Shown piece by piece: positions 1-12,129 of a DNA stretch of 64,000 bases. Position 1 is the first letter of the stretch. Each line of letters starts with the position of its first letter. The stretch is from Pithys albifrons albifrons (lineage: Eukaryota; Chordata; Aves; Passeriformes; Thamnophilidae): positions 22,587,066-22,651,065 of the forward strand of contig NC_092467.1 in the NCBI RefSeq assembly GCF_047495875.1, in the 5' to 3' direction. A model generated the notes under the pieces. It did no database searches, was not told where the DNA came from, and saw nothing but the letters and a program-made list of their open reading frames with translations. The position numbers and the translations under genes are program-made.

Positions 1-275
1 TATACCTAAACAGTGTTTGTGCCAAGATTTGTTTCTAGATGTCTTGAAAGCAGGATCATTTTCAGTAGCAACTCTGTTGGAGACAAGAACATTAAGAAAC
101 AACAGTGGTGTGGTAAGCTTGTAGAATGTCTAATTACTGGATGTGAAAGGGTTAAGTTATTGCCGGTTTCAAGTTAAAATGCTAAATAACTTTAGAATTA
201 AGATAATCAGTCAAGGAGTGGTCCAAAATATTACTAAGTGCTTATTTTCTAAAATGCATGAAGGACTTAATGTTA

Positions 276-483
276 TTCATAGAATCATAGAATCGATTGG
301 GTTGGAAAAGACCTCCGAGATCATCGAGTCCAACCCTTGGTCCAACTCTAGTCCATTTACTAGATCATGGCACTGAGCGCCACATCCAATCTGCGTTTAA
401 AAATCTCTAGGGATGGTGTATCCACCACCTCTCTGGCCAGCCCATTCCAATGCCTGATTCCTTGCATTAGAGTTTTTTTCCCT
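276..483 (-). mobile_element. CR1 LINE, 5'-truncated 3' end
   Basis: Read on the minus strand, this stretch ends in the CR1 3' tail (two copies of the ATTCTATGA-type octamer, seen on the plus strand as TCATAGAATCATAGAATC at 278-295). The body matches the familiar avian CR1 3' UTR in antisense: a GGGTTGGAAAAGACCTC box, then ATCATCGAGTCCAACCC, then GGGATGGTGTATCCACCACC and GCCCATTCCAATGCCTGAT. Only about 205 bases remain and no ORF2 is present, the usual fate of 5'-truncated CR1 copies. Similarity fades into a T-rich run near 470-483. Confidence 0.93.
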
Positions 484-1114
484 CCAGTGCACTAATCTCT
501 TATGCTGCTTGGGAGTTTTCCCTGCATACCTTATAGATCTGGTAGTCTTATGCAGTGCTATGGATTCATAAACCATTCCTGTAGTCTGGTATAAATCTGA
601 GGTTGGTTTGGCTGCAGCTTGGCTAAGTGTAGAGCAGGAGGTGTGCTGCCTGCAGAACTGACCTGCCTGTGTGCTCAGTGCGGGACGGCTCTTTCCAAAG
701 GGCACTGCTCAGTTGGCTCTGCAGGCTTGCCTGGTCTGGACTGTGGTTCCGTTGTCTTCTGGAGCAGGTAAAATGTGTCTGCATTAAAAGAATACTTGAT
801 AATATGAGGAAATCATTTGTTAGTGCCCAATATTTTCATTGCCATGGAGCAAAGGGATGAGGGAGTACCTTGGAGCGCTGTTGCTGCAGGAGCCTGAGCC
901 TGAGTCTGCTCATCTTTAGCTGTCCTCCTGCAGGTATATTGCAGCCCAGACCTAACTGCTTGGCCATAACTAAACTTTCCTGCAAAATTTGAAATGAGAC
1001 AGGGTTCTTGAACTTCAAAAAAGGATGGAAGATTTCTACTTGCAGCAAATAGCGGTGGAAGGAAATTTCATCCTGCCTTTCTCAGACAGGATTGCTCTAA
1101 GCTGTTAACAACAG
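484..1114. other. Unassigned intronic DNA
   Basis: Nothing recognisable. Short open frames on both strands show no domain and look like chance. Confidence 0.5.
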
Positions 1115-1450
1115 ATGTTTGTCTAGTATGGTCTTAAAAACTTCTGGTAAGAGAAGAGCACACCATTTTCTCAGCAAGCTGCTCCAGTGTTTAACTGTCA
1201 GTATATTTATACCTTGGGAGTATGATAGAGGAGTTTACCTCAAACATTCTAACCTTAAACTCCCTTTCAGCAATTTTGTGACTATAAATTGTTGTCCATT
1301 TGCATGACATTTAAAAAAAAAAAGTTCCTTTCCATCTTGCAGTTTCTTTCCAGATCCTTGAAGGCTGTTCTCATGTTCTCACCATCCCTGCTGCCACTGC
1401 TCCTTCTTTCCTTCCTAAACAAGATAAACTTCATCATTGTTGTCACCTTG
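1115..1450 (-). mobile_element. Ancient CR1-type LINE fragment
   Basis: The plus strand reads like the reverse complement of an old amniote CR1 3' region. In order it shows GTTTGTCTAGTATGGTCTTA, AAAACTTCTGG, CTGCTCCAGTGTTTAACTG, CATTCTAACCTTAAACTCCC, TTTCAGCAATTT, and then CTTGAAGGCTGTTCTCATGT and CTAAACAAGATAAACTTCAT. These segments stand in the right order and spacing for the family but are heavily diverged and interrupted (including an A-run at 1311-1323). This suggests an insertion much older than the one at 276-483. The right-hand limit is uncertain and may reach about 1500. Confidence 0.72.
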
Positions 1451-4306
1451 ATTTTTCCATCCTCGTCCCACCTTTCGTGGCTGCTAAGTCTCTCTTGTCA
1501 GTCTCCCCTCTGGTGTTTTCACCCGTGGTTCCTGTGAGTTGTCTCCCATGTAGCTGGAGTTGTTGGGTGGTTTTTTGTTCTGCTTATTTGCTTTCTCAGA
1601 CTAGCCAAGGTTCCCAACACTAAGCTGTATTTGTGACAGTTCCTAGTAGTATTTCTGAAAACTGTGTATGCTTACAGTCCAACATGATGGAATTCACTGT
1701 TGGAGACAGACTTCCATTAGAAACACAGGGAAAATATAGAAAGATAACCACTGATTTTATAGGAGGTAATTCAGATGATTATAAAAATAACGCACTTTAG
1801 TTGGTGCAGCTTGAGCTGTTCTTCACTTCTGTTTACATACAGGTGATAGCCCATGACTGTTACCTGTCTGGAGTTGCTACTGCACAGCAGCTCCCTCCTC
1901 TGCAGAGGTGCAGGAGGGTCAGTGGGCCCAGCCTGGCTGCTCCTCATCTCTCCCACCTGCAGAGTCTCCTGCTTTGCTGCTCCGTGCTTTCCAGCTAATG
2001 GATGTTAGTTGCTGTACTTAGCTGCATCCTGTGGGCAGGCTTTCTCTCTCCCGTGGCTGACCTTAAAACTAGATGGAAAACTTGTCATGGTAGATTCTTT
2101 CTCAGTGCAGGGGTTGAATTGCTGTGGCCGAAGTAGCATCTCTGGGAACAGGCTCCCTCATTTCTCTGTCTTTCCAGTGAAGCCTATTGTGCTGCTTCTA
2201 CAGATAATAATTTTCTTTTGAGAGGGTGTATTTCTTGACAGTTCCTCAATCCTTCTCCAGGAGGATGCAGCAGGTGAGAAAGGCCCTTTTTTATGCCATG
2301 TCCTAGGTGTTTAAGTACTAGAATAAAAGGATTTGCCCAGCCTGAACACATTCATCAGCTCCCTCTCCCGCCAGCTGGTTCTCAGTCTGAGCTCCCAGAC
2401 TGAGCTTCAAAGATGCTAAGCCTTAGCTGCTCTGCTAGTCTTGGTAACATTTCTCTCCACATGAAAGATTTAATAACACCTTCACTTGCACCACACAAAG
2501 CAGATTGTCTTAAGGATCCAGACAAGCAAGACACATATGTCGTCCTCCAGCATGTGGGTTATTACCTGGAGATTGCAGATGGGCATTTCTGCTGTCTCTG
2601 CAAAACCCCTTCCCATCTTCCTAGGAGCAAGGAGCTAGCCATTATGAGAGGACTGCAAATATCGATGTCTCTACACCCTGATGGATGGCTAAGCAAAGAG
2701 GACCATTCCACAAATTATAGACTTAGCTCATTCTGCTTCTTGTTACCATTGGAGGATTCCAGAACTACCAGGAAAAAGTCAGTTGTCAGTGCTCAGACTT
2801 GAGTCCTTGTCAGTCTAATCATTATCTGCTCACTTGTACCCAAACATCCATAAGGTTTCATTGTACTGTGCTCTGTGTTACACAAACTTTCCCCTTATGC
2901 CATGCAAAAGATAAACAAAGTGGCTTTATGAAATTCTCCAGGGACTTTGAGAGCCCTGACCATTAAATTCAGTTCCTTCGAAGGTGGGGAGAAAAAAAAT
3001 TGAATGATGGTTTGATTTTGTTCATGCTGTCTGAATACCCACATCAGTGCCTCCTCCTCCAGATGTTTCTCTGAAATCTCCCCCATACAGGGTTAGTGGG
3101 CCAGCAACACCAGTATGTGCCAAACTGGCAAGAACATCTCATGCCTTATGTGTAGAGAAACCAGCTTGTCATTGCTTACCTGCTTTGTTAACTGATATTA
3201 AGAGATGTGATGGTAAAAAATGGGATGTTAAAAGTTTATTTATTGGTGTCCATGAATTTGCTCTTGAACCTGCATGTAAGTGGGAATTGGGAGTGTTTCT
3301 AAGAGCTGGATACAATGGGAAATGAATGAGCACTTGAGCAATGAAGAAGAAAGATCTGTTTATATAAAATATATACCTAATATATTTCCCATTGAATTTA
3401 GTTCTTGTGATGGTGCTAGAATCTAAATAGTTTAGTTTCTCACAGACAAAGTTAAAATCATCCTGAGGTTAGAGGAAAAAGGCTGTCTGCTATGATTGCT
3501 GCTGGCAGCAGAACCTACTCTTTCCCTACTTTTGTGGTCACATTCAGTGGGCTGGAGAGTTGCTAAAGGCAGTTTCCTGAAAACTGAGTCTTGGCAACAG
3601 TGGCTTCTATGTGCTGCTGCTCTTGTTATTCACCACATGCCTATTGATAGTCTATGAACAGTCAAAAATGAATAAAAATATAGCATTGCAAAGAGTTAAT
3701 GGAATCACCAGTCTGCGATAGTGGTCTCCTGCTCTCATTTTGCCATGTCAGAACTGATAAAGTTTGTTGCAGTCATCACTCTCTTTCGATTAACTGATAC
3801 AGCCTTCTTTTGAGCATTTTATATCTCAGATGTCAAGCTCTCTTTTTGCAGTGACAAAGGGCTGGTTTAGTATATCCAAAAAAGGCAAACTCTGTTGTTT
3901 GTGTCTCTAAAATACTCAGTGACTTGATTACTTAGTGGAAGTTGCAACTGTGATTCGTTTTGTACATAGACTTAACATAATAACTGAATGTAAATGGAGG
4001 TGATATGTTGAAACAGAAGTGGGAAGTGTCTTTCAAAGTGTTGTAATGTTAGCAGTTCGTGTGTAGCAGTCCTGTGTAGTGGGAGCTCCACTGAACTGCT
4101 TTTCTTTTAGAGTGCTGGCATACAGTGATTCTGAAATTATAGTGATACCCCACATTTTGTGGTGCACTTTATAAGCATCAATAAGTATAGCAGAAAATTT
4201 GACTTGCAGCCAGCAGAGCGGGGAAAGTAAACAGTGGAAATGTGATTAAAAAAGAAATAGACGATGTGTTGTCTAGCCAAGGGTGTGAGGAATATGACAA
4301 GCACCA
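1451..4306. other. Unassigned intronic DNA
   Basis: No repeat family, RNA gene or exon recognised. A 129-codon open frame at 2413-2802 (+) has no recognisable domain and no splice context that would make it an exon. Confidence 0.5.
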
Positions 4307-4358
4307 GGTACCTGGGAATAACAGTGTTCAGGGGTACCTGGGAATCACAGTGTTATGG
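4307..4358 (+). repeat. 26-bp tandem duplication (2 copies)
   Basis: Two adjacent 26-base units, 4307-4332 and 4333-4358, both begin GGTACCTGGGAAT and share ACAGTGTT. I count three mismatches between them. Each unit carries a GGTACC palindrome at its start. Confidence 0.9.
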
Positions 4359-4807
4359 GCCTTGTCGTTCCCCATGCTGGGGTTGCAAGGTGTGAAAACA
4401 TTTGAAATAATTATAAGTGAATCTGATTTGGAAGGGCTGTGGCTGCCAGTCAAGTAATATTTCTGTGTAAGGAAGAAAAATTTGCAGGTTGATATCCTAC
4501 ACAGTTCATATGGTCTTGGAGTTATTGAAAGAAGTCATCTTTCATTAGCAATGGTCATACTTCATGCTTAGAGCAGAGAGTTTGTAGATGATTCTGAACA
4601 CACTGAAACATAGGAGAGGGAGCCTGATTCCTAAGCACAGCCCTTCCTGCTTGAGGCAGGTAGTGAAGAATTCCATCTTCTGATGAGTAAAGGAGTGCAG
4701 CATCATGTGCTGGTGTACAGGCACACAATACACAGGTACTGAGCTCTGGAGATGTACCAGGGGAGGTGGGACGAGCTGAGTTTGTTCGGTCTTAGGTGAT
4801 GGATAGA

Positions 4808-5206
4808 AGTGGGATCTCACTGCTGTCTTCAACTGCCCGATGGGAGCGGATGGAGCAAAAGGTGTAGAGCAGGCGTAGTCAGGCTCTCCTAGCAGGTTTG
4901 TGGTGATAGAGTGAGAGCCAACAGAGACATAAACTCCAACATGGGAAATAGTGATAAGCTATAATAGTAATGTTTTCTTAATTTCCCTACCATAAAGATG
5001 GCCAAAGGGTCATACCAGAGCCCCAGGGATGTTTTGGAATGCCCATCCTTGAAAGTACTCAAAGCTGACTGAATGAGGCCCCAGGAAACCTGATCCAGCT
5101 TCAGAGTTGGACCCAACTTTGGAGTTGGCGCTGCTTTAAGTGGGTATTTGGAAAGGGTGACCTCCAAAAGTCCCTTTCAACTTAAATTATTTTATGAATC
5201 TCTTGA
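4808..5206 (+). mobile_element. CR1 LINE fragment, sense orientation
   Basis: In the plus direction this runs through successive CR1 3' landmarks: CTTCAACTGCCCGATGGGAG near 4828, GTCAGGCTCTCCTAG, ACATAAACTCCAACATGGGA, then TTTTGGAATGCCCATCCTTG, GAAAGTACTCAAAGCTGACT, GAATGAGGCCCCAGGAAACC, TGATCCAGC, and finally GTCCCTTTCAACTTAAATTA TTTTATGAATC as a decayed tail. The middle (about 4930-5010) has diverged, including loss of the usual GGTTGCCCAGAGAGG box. No coding capacity remains. Confidence 0.8.
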
Positions 5207-8200
5207 CATGTTGAGAACTGTGGCAGGGTGGGTATGTGTGCAGAGAATGTATACAATGAAACAAATTAAATGCCCATTTTGTTTAATTTCTTCTGTTATT
5301 TAATCCACTGCATTTGATTGCACTCGATTTTTCTTTTATCTTTGAGACATATGGATGGAATGGAGCTCAGTGTTTATTGAAGCCAGTCCCTGCTGCTGCA
5401 ACATGTATCCAACCATGTTCTGGAATCCAATTAATAAGTCTATTGATGTGGTGATTAGCCATGTTTGAAAATAGTGGGTTTGTTTATTTAAACGTGGGCT
5501 CTGATGGATGCATACAGTCATAGTGTCTGCCATCTTTAGTCATCCAGTTACTCAATAGCTGTCATAACAGATAAGTTTAGCAGAGATGAGGTGGAGAGAT
5601 AGAGGAGATTGTGTTGAAGTTAGCTATTAATAATTGAAATAAAGCATCAGATGGTGTTAGGAGGAGCTTTTCCTCTTCGGAGACAGAGCAGCAGCGGGGG
5701 AGACTGCTCAACAAGGTGGTCGATTGTCCCTCGTCAGAGCTTCCCAAAGTTCAGCCTGACATCTTGGCTGTCTGTCACCAAAAGTTAATGAAAGATGACA
5801 GAAAAAAATCCACTTGTCTCCTCTTAAATTTCTGAAGTTAAAAAAATAGAAAATTCAACGGCAAGCATCTAGTATTTACTTAGAATATACTGGCTAAGAT
5901 CTTAACAATATAGCATTCTCTGAATTTATATTGAAAGTTAATAGAAGGATAGAAAAAGCAAGTTCTAGGAACTGAGTGGCAGTACTACTGCCTTGCTACA
6001 GCTTCCTCCAGATTACGGCCTTTTTAAAACTCCTAATGCAGAATTTTCCATGTTTCTTTCATAAATGGAATGGTCTTCTCAATGCTAAAGGAAAAAACAC
6101 AACCAAACAAAATGAAAAGGTTTTGAAATACTCTGAGTCATTTAGCTACAGTCTCTTTGAATCATGCCAAAATGGCAACAAAATCTGGATTTTAAGAAAA
6201 CTACAGAATTCTGGTTGAGGAATTACAGAGCAGATGTCCCAAACAGTTGAGATCTGTTTTCCCAATAAATGATGAGCAAAGAATTGGAAGAGAGAAGGGG
6301 CCAAAAAAGAATATACATTTCTCCTTAACGGTGCCTATTAACTCCTAAATCGGATTTCTCCTTGCCATGCAACTGCAAACTCACACTTGGACAGCAGTGA
6401 AGCAGCGAGGAAGTTGTTTCTGTCCTTCTTCCTTTCGGTAGCACATTTGACAATGTGTGACAGTCCTACATTCAATTTAAGCTGTTTTAATTTTAGCAGT
6501 CAGCCTTCTGAATGGTCTGTTAAAGAATCATTATTCCAAGAAGGAAAAAAAGACCCCCAGTTCTCTGCATTGCAAAAAGAGATAAGAATCAGAAGGGCAC
6601 CTCTGGGGTTTACTGGAGTTCCTAAGCCTGTGTTAGAGAACTGCTCTACCTCTGCCCTGGCTTCTGCCATCCAGAAGAGATTCCACCAGTGTGGTCTTGG
6701 TTGCAAGCCAGCCCATCAGTGCCTAATGGTATTATGTGCAGTGTGGATATATTCAGAAACCACTGTGCATGAATTACATACATGGATGCCTGTTACTACC
6801 ATAAGAACAGCACTAATATTGCTTTGTGTAATTTATTTCATGAAGTTCAGTTATTCATAGATGAAGCGCCAAATTAGCAAAACAAAAGTAGTTGGTAATA
6901 TTAATAATGATCACAGCAGTCTGAAAGATAAATCCCTGTCTGCTTCAGTGTCGCTGTTGAATTTATAATACTTTCAATGGGGCTTTCTAATACTTTTAAT
7001 TTAAAACACTGGCCTCCAAATGTGATGTGGTGCAGCTCAATAAAAACACTTAATAGCCTTTAAGAGGCCTGGAATAGGAGCCTGTCTGTCCTTAGGGTGG
7101 TGGGCTGGTGTGTCACCTCTCTGGGATGTGGCAGTGTGATGGCTTCACAATGCCAAGACAGTCGCAAGTTTTAAATTAATGTGTGATTAATTTCCATTCT
7201 GTCATCATCTTTTCTCAAACCTTTATTTCATATGCCAGCTTTATCACTAGTAATAGTGGTAAAATGCTTGGCTGAAGGAAATGTGCATCTCAGATTGTGA
7301 CTGGTGCTGCTGGGTGATTTCAGCACTTTGCAAATCGTGTTGTCATCCTTGGTTTTATGGTCTAAGCATGGAGAACGTGGGCAGCTGCTGTTGTGCTGGT
7401 GGGCTTGTTCTCACAGATTACAGTTCATCTGCTTTTCTACCTTTATCTCTCATTTAATTACCTGAGGTTATATTATAACAGCAGCTGAGTTGCATGTTTT
7501 GTATGAATTGACAGCAGAGTTCTGAATTTGCACAATAAACACACCTTTGAGGCTGCCGGCGAGTCATAAATAAACTTATTTTTCGTTCCATAACCATGGT
7601 TAGAGTGGAGATCTGGACATGCACTTGCACATGAAAGTGCGAGGGTGGGTTTCTAAGCAGCCTTGTTAATAAACACTTCCTGCATGTGATCAACAGAACT
7701 GCAAGTTTTCTTGAAACTTGGAAATGTTATGTCACTGTATATGTGATTTCACAAATTAAGACTGAAGAGTTTCTTGGTTCAGTTTAAGTTATATAGAAGA
7801 ATTAACAAAAGCCACATCTAGCTGCATAACTTAAAACATAAAAAAGGGAGGGAGAAAAAGGAGAAGGGATAAGGAAAAAAAGGTGGTGGGTAAGAGGATG
7901 AGTGGTAATATCAAGATACCCAAACATATGCTTAGTTTTCAGTAAGATGATGATGATAAAAGTGATAAAGTATTACGGATTCTACTAGAAGAGAGTATGA
8001 AGCGAATTCAGAGAATTCTGCAAGACTCAACACACAGTATCACTTTTTTGTTTTGTTGGTTGGAGTTTTTTTTAAAGATTAGATCTTCAGTCTTTGGAGT
8101 CTTGCAGGGGTTATGTAAGACAGGGAGTGTTTTACTGTTATTTAGAAGGGGGTTAAACAGATCTGAGGGACATTTTGGGGGAAAGAGAAAAGGTACAGAG

Positions 8201-10373
8201 ATGAAATGGATCCTTTTTCAGCTAAAGGATCTTGTTTAGCATGCAAACAAGTGGATATTAGTGACAACTAATGACTTTTAAAGCCAGTCTGTTTCCCTAC
8301 AATGTTTCTATGAACATAGTTTTGGAACACTTTTCTGGCAAGAAATGTGGCTGAAACTCATACTGATTTGAAGCTGGAGCATGATCCCTTTACAGAAGAG
8401 GTGGTGCAGTGCAGCCCTGGTGAGGCCGTGGGATGGGATTACTTCAGAGAGCCCCTTCCAGCTCTCTGTGCCACATGTATTTTGGCTGTCCCATGTCACA
8501 CTTGCTCTGACAAGTTTCAGTGCTCAGTTGCTGCAGCTTAGTTTTTGTACTTCAAATTCCTCTTTGATAACAGTGACAGGCAACAACCCTTTTGATACCC
8601 TGTTGGTGTAATTAATTCCAGCTCAGCAAATGGGAATCCCCACTTTGATAAACATTTATTCTTGGAGAACACAAGCGGAGTTGGCAGGCACCTACCTTCA
8701 AGTCAATCTTGAAAATACAACTTGAAAATCAAAGATTGGGGATAGGCAGGTGATTATTCCTGCATGGGCAATTCTTCAGCAAGATCCATTTGCCCATATA
8801 TTGATATGCAATCCTCACTGTTAACAGACCTGAGCGACCAATAAAATTCACTTGAGGCAGGCATAATTGGGCAGGCTCTTCTGTTTCATCTTGTTCTTTT
8901 TAGGCTGTGTTACGGTTTAGCAATGCACTGACCTGCAGTAGGTAAGGAAGGCTGATACTCTTTCAAGCCTCAGAATCACGTACAGATTTGTGTTTCACCT
9001 TGGTGTGTGTCCTTCACAAAATATACTGGGATGTCATATCCCCAAGGTGGAAACTGGGCCTTCTTTCTCATGTACGTAAAACCTGATAGGTGCAGTTAAC
9101 TTTCTCAGAGGTAGCTTGTCATCCTGTTGGCTGGTCTGGATTTTAGTTCAGCAAATTAAATATCAAGCCAGAAAGCTTGGCACTCAGTCAGCAAAGCAGG
9201 AATGGGTGAGGGAGACTTAGGCACAGCACTCTAGAAGACAAGTTTGTTTTCCAAGTATTTCCTCTTTAGTCTCTATGAGAAGCTCAAAAGCAAGCTGAAC
9301 CTTGCAGCTTTAACATGTGTGTGTATGCCCCTTAAGCTTGTAACATGAGATAATTTTGTCTGGTAGTGATAATGAAAATAAGTGGTGAAGGCAAATAGTG
9401 GTATGGCAAATCTCTGTAAACAGCATACTTGTTTTCTGCTCTTGTGGTATCTGCAACCTTCCATGTATTTGTGAGTCTCAGCTTTGGGGACGGACATCTT
9501 TGCACTCTACAAAGTCAGTGTGAGAGCTGGTATTGCCAGTTCTGGGTTCTCCTCAGTGAATTTATCCTGGTGAATGTACACAGTGCCTGACGACCTTGTG
9601 TGATCATGTGAATCTTGCACAGAACTGGGACTCGCTGCTGACAGGAGAAATGTGGAAGAGGAGCTGGAGTTCTGGGTTGAGGGACAGTGCAATCATGGCT
9701 AAAAATATAAAGAGTTACAACACATGAGAGAATATAAAACAAGAAATTACAGGAGCTACTGGATGCTTTTCAGTGTTCATGCACATTCCCAGTCTTTGTA
9801 CTGAGCTCCTGCTTGGTCAAAGTTACTCTTCAGGCACCGTGTCAGCCGACATGGCTCTGAGTGCCACCTGAGCAGCAAGGTCTTCTCAGGGAAAGCAGCT
9901 GCTGAAGGGTACCCAGCGTGACAGCCCATGTCAGGAGTGACACATTCTTTGGGTTTAGTCATATGCTGTAATTCCCTGCTATCATTTTGTTGGATTTTGG
10001 TCTGCTAATGTCCCACCAAGTACTGCAGGAGTTGTTGCCACAGTAAGGTCCATGACCTGCAGCAGGACCTCATGATGAGCAAGGAACATCTATTCCTAAA
10101 CCAGTGTGGAGGTAATTTTTGGTGTTTTTAACTATGGAAGTTTTTTTCTGGGTAGCAGGCAGTGTTCTGGCTTTGTGAGGATAAAGTACCCTGTCTCAAA
10201 TACCACCTCCTGGATGGAATATATGGGCTGCCATGCCAAGATACCTACTGCAGTGGTGGTGTTAACTGGTTTTCCCTATTCCCAGAGATAGAGATACTGC
10301 CAGAGGTGCTGAAAACGAGATAATTCGTGGCATAAAAGATTTTTCTCCTTTAGACATATCAGACCCTTCAGAG
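5207..10373. other. Unassigned intronic DNA
   Basis: No repeats, exons or RNA genes recognised apart from the purine tract at 7840-7883. Open frames such as the one at 6387-6860 lack recognisable domains. The composition is AT-rich, with several TTAAT-rich patches, for example around 7170-7200. Confidence 0.5.
7840..7883 (+). repeat. Purine-rich (GA) low-complexity tract
   Basis: Thirty uninterrupted purines (7840-7869), one T, then thirteen more purines. This is a polypurine/polypyrimidine stretch of the kind able to adopt triplex structure. Confidence 0.85.
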
Positions 10374-10398
10374 CCACAGGCTGTTGTGCAGCCTGTGG
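10374..10398. repeat. Perfect inverted repeat, 10-bp stem, 5-nt loop
   Basis: CCACAGGCTG at 10374-10383 is followed by the loop TTGTG and the exact reverse complement CAGCCTGTGG at 10389-10398. It stands at the left edge of a GC-richer patch (10374-10500). Its function is unknown. Confidence 0.85.
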
Positions 10399-12105
10399 TG
10401 TCACTGTGGGGCTGGGTGCCCCAGCAGCCCCTGTGCCATCCGCTGGCGTGGCTCCCCAGTCCCACAGATCCTGTGGGCAGCCTTTCCTCTTCAGCACATA
10501 CTCCAACCTTTACACACATCCGAGGCCAACTCTGGAAATACAAACTCAGCACCATATAGTCCAAGCACATTTTCTCCTGGGCTTCAGAATTAAATGTGGT
10601 GGCCACAGCAACTTTCCGCAGTGTGGACAAATGGTAATTTCTCCACATGAACCGTGACTTTCTGCATTTCTTGCAACTCTGCACATAACTTGGTGAAATA
10701 AAGTAAAAGTTTGGTACAAGTAAAAGGCTGGAAAAAATCTGGAACCATGCCTGGTAGCTGGAGATTTAAGGACTTGAGTTTAGAAACAGGGGCTGACCTG
10801 ATTGTCTACAAAAAGAAAAGTTATTAAAGTGAAAAGAGCTTTTCATTTTATCTGCTAAATTCATAACACAGCAAGGAATGGATACTAGAAAAATTAAATC
10901 AAGAATGCACCAACCATGAAGGTGATTAATTTTGATGTTCTTCTAGAAGTTAGCCCTTGCTGAACCAGAAGGCCCTGGGTGGCAGAGGAGGGGACCAGGC
11001 ACCTCCTGGGATGAAGCTCCTGCCCTGCTCTGTGCACGGGGCAGGGCTGGGTTGCAATGGCTGTAAAACTCTTACACCTCTGGCATGTGTCACTGTTTAC
11101 TGTGGGGTTTGGACATCAATCACGTTGCATGGAGTCAGTTGTTTTCCACATACATATGGAGCCAATCTGAGAGAGCTCAGGAGTGATTCATGAGCAGGAG
11201 ATAGTGGCTCCTGGAGTGGTCAGCATGTGGCAGGGCACTGTGCAACGTGGCCACGGTGCTCCGTGCGGTTCTTGTGTTTCTGATGTGGAGGGTGGGACCT
11301 GCTCAGCAGCCCCTGCCAGCACAGCCTGGCTGCCGGGTGGAGGGGTAGCCCTGTCATCGAAACTCTACTCAAAGAGTTTTTGAGCTTTGTGGAACTCTGC
11401 CTTCCTTTACACACTGCAAAAATGCCTTGTTACAGGGTAAAAAATGCTCAGTGTTATCTCCCAGAAGTGTTGAACCTCTTCATCCAAGCTTACCGAGGAG
11501 TCTGACTTGGAGGAAGCCTTTTAGTGGGAAATAGTCTTGTTTTTTGGGGAATGTTAAGAAAGACTGAATCAAAATGTTCAACTAGTTTTTTTTTTCCTTT
11601 CACCCCACTTGAGAGTATTTTGCTTGGCTACCTAGCTCCCTGCTCTGGTAAACATTTCACTGTGGAAATTATATTTCTTGGGTTTCTGCAGACTGTACTA
11701 CAGCTGCTGCATGATAAAACAGTTCACACAAATAGAAAAAAAAATCACTGTTGTTACAGAAGGGCCAGTATGCACTTGATATCATTAAGCAGAAAATCTT
11801 CCTCTTGACGAGGTAGATGAGTTAGAAATTTGGTTCATTACTAGGAGGAGGACAGAGTAACATATAGTGGCATTAAAATGAAATGCAGGTCCCCCTCCTG
11901 AGGCCCTGGGATGCCTTTGCTCCAGTAACTAATATTCTGAAGAGGTCACTTACTGTGGCTCCCCAGTTCTGTTAAAGTCATTGTACTATGCACTCTGTTT
12001 ACAAAATAAGGTTTACACTTGCTTTTATTTGTTAAAAGCAGAGGAAAAACCTGAACTTGGCAAAGCCTTTTGAACTGCTGAATCAAGAACTAGCTGCTTG
12101 CAAAG
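10399..12105. other. Unassigned intronic DNA with GC-richer patches
   Basis: Two GC-richer patches (about 10380-10500 and 10960-11360) give overlapping open frames on both strands, as expected when stop codons are scarce. No protein family or repeat recognised. Confidence 0.5.
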
Positions 12106-12129
12106 AAGGATTAAAACCTTTTAATCCTT
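12106..12129. repeat. Perfect inverted repeat, 11-bp stem, 2-nt loop
   Basis: AAGGATTAAAA at 12106-12116 is followed by CC and then TTTTAATCCTT at 12119-12129. Pairing continues imperfectly outward (12101-12105 with 12130-12134). The near-zero loop makes it a cruciform-type palindrome rather than a microRNA-like hairpin. Confidence 0.88.

Noticed and set aside
669..860. Possible signal-peptide exon upstream (frame at 669-776 with a following GTAAAA donor)
   Set aside because: The hydrophobic stretch is broken by arginines, there is no ATG in good context at its start, and it lies 21 kb upstream with nothing else to link it to PTPRF.
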